Shown here in pieces: positions 9,024-21,000 of a stretch of DNA of 64,000 bases (position 1 is its first letter; every line of letters begins with the position of its first letter). Under the pieces are notes generated by a model. The model searched no databases, was not told the origin of the DNA, and saw only the letters and a list, made by a program, of their open reading frames with translations. Source of the DNA: Branchiostoma floridae (taxonomy: Eukaryota > Chordata > Leptocardii > Amphioxiformes > Branchiostomatidae); the NCBI RefSeq assembly GCF_000003815.2, contig NC_049985.1:12120416-12184415 (forward strand), read 5' to 3'. Position numbers and translations under genes: made by a program.

Positions 9024-12000
9024 ATTAATGGAAATCGGAAGGACATTGTCTTTTCTGTGAATTCCAATGAAGGGCCTTTTTCATATCAGTTTAGTGCATG
9101 AATACTTTTCAATGCCATACAACTGTATCTATGTATTGCAAACTCCTCCTTTTAATTGTGACATCATGCAGATGAATAGGAATGGGTCAAATTTGATCTA
9201 GAGTACGTGTATGCACTACGCAGGCATACACAGTTGCTTGTAAAGAGAAGTAGCCTTTTTCTTGTAATTTGCTGTCATCTGATATTTACAGAACCTATTA
9301 AGAATGCCTTGCGAAGAACAAAAGCCCATTGCATTCGTGGAATTCTATTGAAAATAAAATTTGCACAAGATCAGTAAAACTAATTTCACAACTTTAAGCC
9401 GTAAGACACAATCTCATGTAATTTGTCTATAGAAGAATTGAATAATGAGATCTGCGTACGATGACTGGTTTTCTTGCAATTGCCCAACCAACCATCATCC
9501 AAATCCAGTGGACCATCACCTTTTTTAATAAGAATTTTNNNNNNNNNNNNNNNNNNNNNNNNNNNNNNNNNNNNNNNNNNNNNNNNNNNNNNNNNNNNNN
9601 NNNNNNNNNNNNNNNNNNNNNNNNNNNNNNNNNNNNNNAGAATTTTATTCTATCCAAACATTTAAGATTAGTTTTCTTCAACATTCTGGTCTCACCATCA
9701 TTGTTTGTATACGTAAAACAACTTTTAACATTTTAAATGGCTATGTCTTTGATCAATCGTTTTTATTTGATAACCTTTGAGTTGAGTTTAGAAAGTGTGA
9801 TTACATTTCAATCCAGACATGTGTTGGAATATATTGTTTTTTGTCACGTTTCTTCTCCTTTTCCTCCTGTCAAATATCCAATTTGATAAAACTCTATTTT
9901 TATTTTATTGGCCAAGTGACTTCAAATGGCGAGATAGAGATAGAAAATATCCCCAGACTTTTTCACCTTTTTCAATAGAGTTTTTAAAATTATTTGGGGG
10001 GGGGGACCAAAAATGTATTTTGGATCCCTGTGCCCTACTGATATGACAGAGAGGTGCAATGGACGTATGCGCACATGGTCCCATAGACACTTTTTGTAAA
10101 CATCACGTCAGAGTTATTTTAGGGATCTGGGGGCATGTTGACTACAATTCTTTTGCTCCTATGCCCTTGTGTTAAAACCAAAGGACATGAACTTTGGTAT
10201 GTACCCACAGTACCTCATTTTCACCTCTGACATACACTTTTTAAATGTTGAATTTGGGGATTTTTTTGCCATGACTAGACTTGAAATTTAGTTTTGCCTC
10301 CTATGCCTTTGTATGAAAACCAAATAACCTGAAATTTGACATGAGGGTGCGTACGGTATGTCCCCACAGGAATTCATTCACACACACACGGTGTACATTA
10401 GTGTTTAAAGGGATCTCTTCCTGGCATGCTCTAAACTTCAATGACTGCTGTAGAGTCATGGGTTGCTTCATACCGTATGAAGGCAAACGCCAAGAAAACA
10501 AAAGACATGGTAATAAGCTGTCAAAGAGTCCCAGAATGTAGGACTGAAGCCACCACGTAACAAAACAAACCGACATAAGATGTCTTTCATTCCACGAACT
10601 CTAGCCCACAAATCTTTCTGTTCACCTAACTGTTGATGTTAATAGATTTTAAGATTGTATATTAATATTGTTTTATGCTGCTTTTATCGTAAATTTTGAA
10701 GTAATATGTAGTGTGTTGTAAAATCAATGCAATTCAGCCCCTACGAGGACTGTAAAGTTATTGAGAAATAAAGTGTGGAAAGTGTGAAAGTACCCAAGAA
10801 TTGTCAGATTTAGAATTTTTACCATTTTTTTTATATGACCAAATATGTATATTTGGGGTTCTTGTGTCATAAAAAAAACAATCTGGAATTTGGTTAAGGG
10901 GGAGCTTTCTTGCTAGGAATGAAAAATGGGTCACGTAGAACAGTCCATTTTGCATAGATGGGGGTGTTCCAGAAGAGATCATTCCGGTATTGGAGGGGCA
11001 ACTTTCTTTAACATCCATTTTGGAGTGGGATAATGCTTTGGAACAGTGCATGGGGATGGAAATGGTTTCAAATATGCTGGATATGCTTACGCGTACGCGC
11101 AAATGTCGGCCTTTCTAGTTTAAACTATCGTTAGCAACAAAGTGCAAATCTAGTGCAACCCAATATGTTCATGTGCACGCCATGTTGATAGATACATTTA
11201 AGTGGCGATTAAAAATTCGATTCATTTAGATCTGCAAATCTGTTTTCTGAAGCAGATCTGTCGGCAAGATCCTTTAGAGATAAAGAAACAAAAGAGTTCC
11301 ATGGCCATCTCGGCAACGTGTACCACTGCATTGACGACGATAAAATCAACAACCCACAACATACTGGTCACCAAAGTTAACATGGGGGACAGCTAAAAGC
11401 AGAAAATACAGACATTAAGGCCCGGAAGGTTGCTTGCTTGGTGAACAACCCGATGTACGAGCCATGTGAGTTCTAAAACTTTCAAAGTTTATTTCTCAAT
11501 CAACTTTGCAGTCCTCGTAGGGGCTGAATTGCATTGATTTTTCTAACATACTACATATTACTTCAAAATTTACGATAAAACCAGCATAAAACATTGTTAA
11601 TATACAATCTTAAAATTTATAAACATTAGCGGTTAGGTGAACAGAGAGGTTTGTGGGCTAGAGTTCGTGGAATGAAAGACATCTTATGGCGGTTTGTTTT
11701 GCTACGTGGTGGCTTCAGTCCTACATTCTGGAGTGGGTTATAGGGAGACTCTACAACTGGGGGTAGAAACTGTCTACAGGGATGTGTATGTAGTGTCCTT
11801 TAAGATCCGCTGCAGCTCGCGTAGGGAGGCTTTGTGTCACCTGGACTACAGCGTTTGGAGTTGGTGCACGTGATGTTAAATTCCAATGATTTTGCAGCAG
11901 AGTTTTTGAATTTTTTCCAGTTCATCCGACAAGGTCTTTCGAAGGTGATCCATACTCAACAATAGGCCAGATGAATGAGGTATATATAGTTAGTAGTAAG

Positions 12001-15000
12001 TCAGAGGGTAGTCCGGCCCTTTTAGCAAGGCGAAGGTAGTGTATCCGTGGTTGTGCTTTAGACATCGTGCTTTAACATGTTCGTCCCGAGAATGTTGAAA
12101 CTCTCTCCACTGGCTGACCACCCAACATAAGCGGTGGGGGATCCACTGGGACTCTACTGCAGCTTATTACCATGTCTTTTGTTTTGGAAGCTGGGGATTT
12201 AGGGCGCTGTATCTCGAGAACGGCTGATGCGAGCACGACGATTTTTGGTACGTGGGTTGGGGGTGGAAGCTTGACACTCAGGTTTGATTTTGGGCCTCCT
12301 GGCGCATGAAATGACATTGAAGGTGGCATTTTTGGGCACTTTTGGCGCTGTGTGTCCGGAACGATACGCGCCATTGCAACGATTTTTGGTGCATGGGTGG
12401 CGGGTTGTTGCCTGTTGCCTAGGATTGACTTTGGGTCTTGTCGCGTTTGAACTTGACGCGGCAGGTCGAATTTTGTGTCCGGGAGGGGTATTTCCGGAGT
12501 TATATCTTCTGAACGGATGGTGCGGGCGCGATGATATTTGGCACATGTGTTGGCGGTGGCTGAATAATTCTCAATTTTGATTTTGGCGCCCTTGGTGCTT
12601 GAACTTGACATTCCAGTTACCTTTTGTGCGGGCACGGCGCGTGCGCTGTATCTCCGGAACGCAAGGTGCCATTGTGTTGCTATTTCTTACGTGGGTTGTT
12701 GTTGGTGTCCTGATGGTCAGGTTTGATTTTGGGCCTCCTAGTGCTTGAACTTAATACTGCAGGTTGACCCTGTTTTTGTGTGGTTGGGGCATCCCCCAAT
12801 ATCTGCTTGGTTGTAAAAACAGGTGACGGTTGGGTTTGGGTTGATTGATAGGTCTTTAAGTTTACCTAGAACCGTCATCTGGCCCTGCCACCTTCAATGT
12901 ATCAGGTTACTTTGTATCAACATTATCTCCTGCCAGATGTTGAACTAGTATCTGTTTGTGTATTGGTTAGGTACAATTTGACTTTGTGACGACTTTTGAG
13001 AGCTGTGTAGTACTGAGTTTAAAGTTCTGGTACAAGTTCCTTTACCCTGTGTGGCAATCAGCAGAAGATACAACTTTCTAAAGTGGAGGAGAAATGTACA
13101 GAGCTTGAGTGTAAGAGAAAGGTATGTATATTATCTTCCTGTGTTTCTTGTTGTTTCTTTGGGGATGCCATTTCCATATTGTATGCAGGTAATTTGTAGT
13201 TTGGGGCTAGTCATATTCGCTTGATTTTTGGGCCTGCTTAATCTATTCTATAGTACGGGCAGGGTTAAGTGGTAGAGGCTTTGTTCTGTTTTAAATTTAG
13301 TATCGTTTGTTGCATTTTGTCACTGCAAAAATATGATGAAATTGTTTTCCCCTCTAAGCAACTGCTCATTGATTTTGGGGGATGTTTGCTGGGTGTTCAC
13401 TCTGACTACAACAGTTTTCTGAACTTTTTAAAGTTGCCAGCAGCTTGCCATCTATGAATGGGATTGACAAGGACATTTTGAATAGTAAATTCTGCTGTTA
13501 AATTTGGCTTAGGTACTTCAAGAGATTTAGGTTTTAGTTGGACGGATTGAATAAAAATATCATACCACCCTGGGGACTAACTGTTGCTGCTGGATGGGGG
13601 CTACCACTATTCATATTGTCTATGGAACTACTGTAAAAATATAATTGGTCAAATTATACAAATAACCTTCAAGTGTCAAGTGATATAACACTCCAGAAAT
13701 AAATCTTTAATGAATATCATTGCCACACTAAGGAGATTTAGCAGCTGCATTAGGTCAGTACATTGAAATAGGAAGATATCAGTACTGAATATATCATATG
13801 TGACAGAATAACTACATGGGCCATCTGAGACTAAAAAGGTAGGAAAAGTCGTCTCAACAACTTCAAGTTTATATGTGGTTGGTTATATGCTTAAGAAGTC
13901 CAAAATAAGTAATGTTCATCCATGCCCAAACTTACACATTCCGAAAGTGGAATTTCAGACTTTTGCATGGTGCACAACCCACACGATAATAATCTCACTT
14001 TCCAACCACGTACCGCAGACAAAAAGGGGAAAAAAATACACAATAGGTCTACAGACACCCAATACATTTCATGCCAGCCTGAGGTCTACGAACTCTTGTT
14101 TTCTTGGCTTTTGCCTCCATACGATATAAAGCAGCCCGTGACAGTACAGCAGTCATTGAAGTTTGTAGCATGCCAGGAAGAGATCCATTAAACACTCTGG
14201 GTTAGTCAGGTCATCCACTACTTCACTGGGGTGACGCTGGGGTGGATGTTTTCGTCCAGACAGTTGCATGGCAATTTCGAATAACGTCAGCGACACTAGT
14301 CCTCCCTGGGGTGTGCCAGCTAGAACAGACCGCGACTCCGAGACACTTCCCATTCCATGGTCCATGCGTTGATTACTGCCTCTCAGGTAACTACAGATGC
14401 ATGACCAGAGGTTTCTTCTAAGTCCAACCTCGCTAAGCTACACAAGAGCTTCCCGTGGTCAATAGTGTCAAACGCGCGTGAGAAGTCTACGAATGCCACA
14501 TGGAAGTCTATGTTGGGATTGCTATTCAGAGCGTCATGACATGCTTGTGTTTTCTGTATATATGAGGGCTGGGACGGTAGACCTACCACGCCTGAAACCG
14601 TGCTGTGAATTAAAAGTTTTGTCATCGGTGTCGAACACTTTGCCAAGGCAACTAGTCAAGGAGATCCGACGAAACTCTTCGGGACCTTTCGGGTTGCGTG
14701 TTTTGGGCACAGGAACAACGAGTTTCTTTTTCCATGTGCTTGGAAAGGTTCCTTTCTGAAGACAACTGTTGTAAATGTCAGTCAGGACAGGAGCGAGCTT
14801 CTCGTAGAAGGTTGTCAGAAGCCAAGGTGGTACTTGATTCCCCCGGTTGCCTTACGTGGATTGACCCGCTTCAGCTGGAGTTCACCTGACCTATGCTTAG
14901 TTCAGGTAATGACCCGTCCGAGAGATGGCTGGCTACATACATATACGCAACATCGTGAATGACATGCTGTACGTTGGCTCAGACTGAGGAGAAGTGTTCG

Positions 15001-18000
15001 CTCAGAGATTCGCACGTCTTTCTCCTCGGTAGCTGAGCTTTGAGGAATTCTCCCTCTCGGCGCCGACACTCCTATCAGGGACTTGACCATGCTGAACCAT
15101 TTGTTGGAGTCTGTGTGCTTGAGATGTTCCCCTTCTCTCTGGTAGTACAACATTTTGGCCTTCTTCAGACAGCGTTGAACCTTGTGCCTCAGCGTTCGAT
15201 AAGCATAAGTGTTACCTGACATATAGGTTTTCTGTATCACGGCAATCAAACGTTTTATGCGTGGCGTTATCCAGGGCTTGTCTTGGGACGTGACGTTACC
15301 CTTCTTCAGACGACGGATCGGAGTTGGTGTGTCTTGTTGTTATATTTCAGCCATACATAGTATGGTGAAATATATTGTATTCGTAATTATATTGCAATCC
15401 ATACATAGTATGGGATTGCAATATATTGTTATATTGCAATCCATACATAGTATGGGATTGCAATATATTGTTATATTGCAATCCATACATAGTATGGGAT
15501 TGCAATATATTGCTTTTTATATTGCAATCCATACATAGTATGGGATTGCAATATATTGTTTTTCCTTTCGTTCTCCTCCTGTCAAATCTTCAAATGGATT
15601 CAACTTTTTCATTTTTGGGCCAAATGAGCTGAAATTTGGCAGGGTGGTAGAAGTAGCAAATACCCCCAGGCGTTTTTTTCACTTTCTTGATAGAGGCCTT
15701 AGAATTTATGATATTTAGGGTTTTTGGTCATTTTTAGATAAAATATGTATATTTTGGGCCCCTGTGCCCTGGTATTACAAGCTAATGACCTGAAATTTGG
15801 TACAGAGGTGCATTAAACATATGAGCACAGAAAACCATCAACACTTTCTTCATAGATCGCTTAAAAAATGAGTTATTTTATGGTTTTTGGCCATTTTTGA
15901 CTAAAAATGTATATTTTTGGCTCCTATGCCCTTGTATTAAAACCAAATGACATGAAATTTGGTACATAGGTGCGTTTGACATATGACCACAGAACTCCAT
16001 CAATGCTTTATTCATTGTTTACTCCAAAAATGAGTTATTTTAGGCTTTTTGGCCATTTTTGACAAAAAATGTATATTTTTGGCTCCTATACCCTTGTATG
16101 AAAACCTAATGACCTGAAATTTGGTACAGAGGTGCATTGAACATATGCTCACAGGACCCCATTGACACTTTCTTCATAGATGACTTCAAAAATTAGTTAT
16201 TTTGGGGTTTTTAGCCATTTTTGACTAAAAATGTATATTTTTGGCTTCTTTGCCCTTGTATGTAAACCAAATCACCTGAAATTTGGCAGAAAGGTAAATT
16301 GGACATATGACAACAGGATCCCATCAACACTTTCTTCATAGAGCACTTATAAAATGAGTCATTTTGGGATTTTTTGCCATTTTTAACTAAAAAAATGTAT
16401 ATTTTTGGCTCCTATGCCCTTATATTGAAACCAAATGACCTAGAATTCGGCATGAAGGTGTGTAGGACAAGTGCCCACAGTACTTCATTTTCCCATTGAG
16501 CAAACATTACTTCAAATTGTTGAATTTGGGGATTTTTTCAAGGATGAAGATGGATTGCAATATGCTGTATTTGCTCCTAAGCAAATGTCGGCCTTTCTAG
16601 TTGTTTGTCTCTTCTCCTGTCAAATCTTCAAATGGGATTAATTTTTTCATTTTTTTGGCCAAATGAGCTGAAATTTGGCAGGGTGGTAGAAATAGCAAAT
16701 ACCCCCAGGCGTTTTTTTCACTTTCTTGATAGAGGCCTTAGAATTTATGATATTTAGGGTTTTTGGTCATTTTTAAACAAAATATGTATATTTTGGGCCC
16801 CTGTGCCCTGGTATTACAAGCTAATGACCTGAAATTTGGTACAGAGGTGCATTGGACATATGAGCACAAAAAACCATCAACACTTTCTTCATAGAACACT
16901 TCCAAAATTAGTTATTTTAGGGTTTTTGGCCATTTGTGACTAAAAATGTATATTTATGGCTCCTATGCCCTTGTATTAAAACCAAATGACCTGAAATTTG
17001 GTACATACGTGCGTTTGACATATGACCACAGAACCCCATCAACGCTTTATTCATTGTTTACTCCGAAAATGAGTTATTTCATGGTTTTTGGCCATTTTTG
17101 ACTAAAAATGTATATTTTTTGCTCCTATGCCCTTGTATAGAAACCAAATGACCTAAAATTTGGTTCAGAGGTGCATTGGACATATGCTCACAGGCCCCCA
17201 TTGACACTTTCTTTATAGATTACTTCAAAAATTAGTTATTTTGGGGTTTTCAGTCATTTTTGACTAAAAATGTTAATTTTTGGCTTCTATGCCCTTGTAT
17301 GTAAACCAAATGACCTGAAATTTGGTACAAAGGTAAATTGGACATATGACAACAGGACCCCATCAACACTTTCTTCATAGAGCACTTATAAAATGAGTTA
17401 TTTTGGGATTTTTAGCCATTTCTAACTAAAAAATGTATATTTTTGGCTCCTATGTCCTTATATTGAAACCAAATGACCTAAAATTCGGCATGAAGGTGTG
17501 TAGGACAAGTGCCCACAGTACTTCATTTTCCCTTTGAGCAAACATTGAATTTTGGGATTTTTTCAAGGATGAAGATGGATTGCAATATGCTGTATTTGCT
17601 CCTAAGCAAATGTCGGCCTTTCTAGTTTTTCCTTGGTCTCTTCTTCTCCTGTCAAATTCTTCAAATGGGATTAATTTTTTCATTTTGGGTCCAAATGAGC
17701 TGAAATTTGGCAAGGTGGTAGGGATAGCAAATACCCCCAGGCGTTATTTTCACTTTCTTGATAGAGGCCTTAGAATTTATGATATTTAGGGTTTTTGGTC
17801 ATTTTTAGACAAAATATGTATATTTTGGCCCCATGTGCCCTGGTATTACAAGCTAATAACCTGAAATTTGGTACAGAGGTGCATTGGACATATGAGCACA
17901 GAAAACCGTTAACACTTTCTTCATAGATCACTTTAAAAATTAGTTATTTTAGGGTTTTGGGCCATTTTTGACTAAAAATGTATATTTATGGCTCCTATGC

Positions 18001-21000
18001 CCTTGTATGAAGGCTAAATAAACTGAAATTTGGTATATAGGTGCATTGGATATATGAGCACAGGTATCCATCAACACTTTCTTCATAGATCACTTTAAAA
18101 ATGAGTTATTTTGGTTTTTTTTGGCTATTTTTGACAAAAAATGTATATTTTTGGCTCCTATGCCCTTATATGAAAACCTAATGACCTGAAATTTGGTACA
18201 TAGGTGCATTGGACATATGAGCACAGGGTCCAATCAACACTTTCTTTATAGATCACTTTAAAAATGAGGTATTTTGGGTTTTTCGGCTATTTTTGACAAA
18301 AAATGTATACTTTTGGCTCCTATACCCTTGTATGAAAACCTAATGACCTGGAATTCGGCATGAAAGTGTGTCTGGCAAGTGCCCACAGTACTTCATTTTC
18401 ACTTTGGGCATACAATACTTTAAATTGTTGAATTTTGGGATTTTGTGCCATTTACGGACTAAAAATGTTACGTTTTGGCTGCTGTACCTATGTATGAAAA
18501 CCAAATGGTCTGAAATTTGGTATGAAGGTGCGTATGTTATGTAGCCACAGGGCTCTATTCACACCTATGGTGTACATCAATCAAAAATTGTTAAATTTGG
18601 GATTGGCATGCATATGAAGATGGATTGCAATATGCTGTATTTGCTCCTAAGCAAATGTCGGCCTTTCTAGTTTTTCCTTTGTCTCTTCTTCTCCTGTCAA
18701 ATTCTTCAAATGGATTCAACTTTTTCATTTTTGGGCCAAATGAGCTGAAATTTGGCAAGGTGGTAGAAATAGCAAATACCCTCGTGCTTTTTTTCACTTT
18801 CTTGATAGAGGCCTTAGAATTTATGATATTTAGGGTTTTTGGTCATTTTCAGACAAAATATGTATATTTTATACTGTGCCCTGGTATTACAAGCTAATAA
18901 CCTGAAATTTGGTACAGAGGTGCACTGGACATATGAGCACAGAAAACCATCAACACTTTCTTCATAGATAACTTTAAAAATGAGTTATTTTAGGGGGTTT
19001 GGCCATTTTTGACTAAAAATGTATATTTTTGGCTCCTATGCCCTTGTATGAAGGCTAAATGAACTGAAATTTGGTATATAGGTGCATTGGATATATGAGC
19101 ACAGGGATCCATCAACACTTTCTTCATAGATCACTTCAAATATGAGTTATTTTGGTTTTTCTGCCATTTTTGACAAAAAATGTATATTTTTGGCTCCTAT
19201 ACCCTTATATGAAAACCTAATGACCTGAAATTTTGTACATAGGTGCATTGGACATATGAGCACAGGGTCCAATCCACATTTTCTTTATAGATCACTTTAA
19301 AAATGAGTTATTTTGGGTTTTTTTGGCTATTTACGACAAAAAATGTATACTTTTGGCTCCTATACCCTTGTATGAAAACCTAATGACCTGGAATTCGGCA
19401 TGAAAGTGTGTCTGGCAAGTGCCCACAGTACTTCATTTTCACTTTGGGCATACAATACTTTCAATTGTTGATTTTGGGGATTTTGTGCCATTTACGGACT
19501 AAAAATGTTCGTTCAGCGGTTCGTTTGGTTTGGATGCATCATCTAAAGTAGCCCTTCGTTTAAAGCCCTTTAAACGCATATAACGCAACTAAGTTAGGGT
19601 GGCCGAGCGGTCTAATGTGATGCGTTTAGATCGCAGTCTTGTTTGGCAGGCGTGGGTTGGAACCCCACTTAGAACGATTTTTCAAAATTCTTTGTTCAAC
19701 AAATCCCATGTGATGTCTTTTGATAGAAAATAGACTAATTCAAGACTTCGCTGTAAACCGCCCTCTGTTCATGCGATTTTGTTTAACATCAAGGCTTTTC
19801 CCAAAATACGCACCGGCCAGCTTTTTTTTAAAGCTTTCTTGTTCCTTTTGATTGCAACATACAGTACCTGTATTCATGTATCGGACAACAGAGAATGGAA
19901 CATGTCACCTTAGAATAGTATGACATCGTTGTTGATTGCAGTTTACTGTACTCTTGAAATTTTTTATCAAGAATACTTATAGTAATTACTTTGACAAATT
20001 ATGGGCACGGCTTTGTCTTCTTGGAGAGAAAAAAAGTGTACTGGCCCGCCTCTCTCTGCATGTGACATCGCATGTGACAATAGGTAACACAAATAACCCT
20101 CGTTAATCATTCAATTAAGCATTTCATGGCAATCATTAACAAACAGAAGCCAGTATGATAAAAAGGCTTGGCAGTCATGTATAGCTCTTGAAAAGAAAAG
20201 ATTGATGGCAGTAATTAAAAGAAGATATGAAATATTGTCTACTCACAGATAACAATGATGATGCAGGCAATTGTGAGCTCCCCAGGAGCTTCCACACGAC
20301 ATTTATTCGTCACAATCTGCTCATCCTTGTAATCATCGCCATCGTTGTAGCAGCCGCCATCAGTACAGGAGCTGGTCTCGTCACATTTCTCACGTCCGTA
20401 GATGAGGCTCACCCTCTGTCACCTAACAGTTCTCTGGAGAGGAGTGGTACGTCTAGCCCAACGTTCCCCGCCAACCCTACCGGTTCTACACTAAAAAACA
20501 AAAATGGAACCCTCCAGGTTGGTCCCCTATATTGCATTGAACGTGCAATTTTAGACCACTAAAGTTAAGTATTTCATGACAGCTGGTAATAGAATAATAA
20601 GAGTATACTTAGCCTTTCTAACCAATACCACCTGTTATATTCTGATATGTACATCTTAAACAGCCCATAATGATTGTGACGGAAGAGCCAACCACTGCAA
20701 CAGATTCGCTCTCATGGAAGACAGTTGATGGTGTCACGGCGCCAAATGTTTCCTCTACCGACCTGTATCTGGAAACAACGAGCCTGTTTCTGAAAACCAG
20801 TACAGCAAATGCAATCATGCCGACAACTACAACTAACGTAAGAAAATGTGTAAGGTCTTTCCAACTTTCTAGCTTTCATTTTACATTTACTGCAGTGTTC
20901 CTTTTAACACAAAAGCTTCCATGTTTTGACAGTTTTAGCCTGTCCTAAAAAGCGCAAGGTAACAGCTACTCAAGCAACTGAATAGCATTTTGTAGATTCT

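Noticed and set aside
8731-9101. Several open frames with long Cys-Val or Thr-His repeats
   Set aside because: Translations of the (GT)n microsatellite in different frames.
12072-12635. 187-codon minus-strand open frame
   Set aside because: Lies in a GC-rich tandem repeat; the peptide only reflects the repeat units and shows no domain.
20227-20562. Single-exon 111-residue membrane protein starting at ATG 20227
   Set aside because: The phase-1 acceptor at 20248, an in-frame donor and the downstream extracellular exons fit a middle exon of gene 2 better, though the ATG could serve an alternative transcript.
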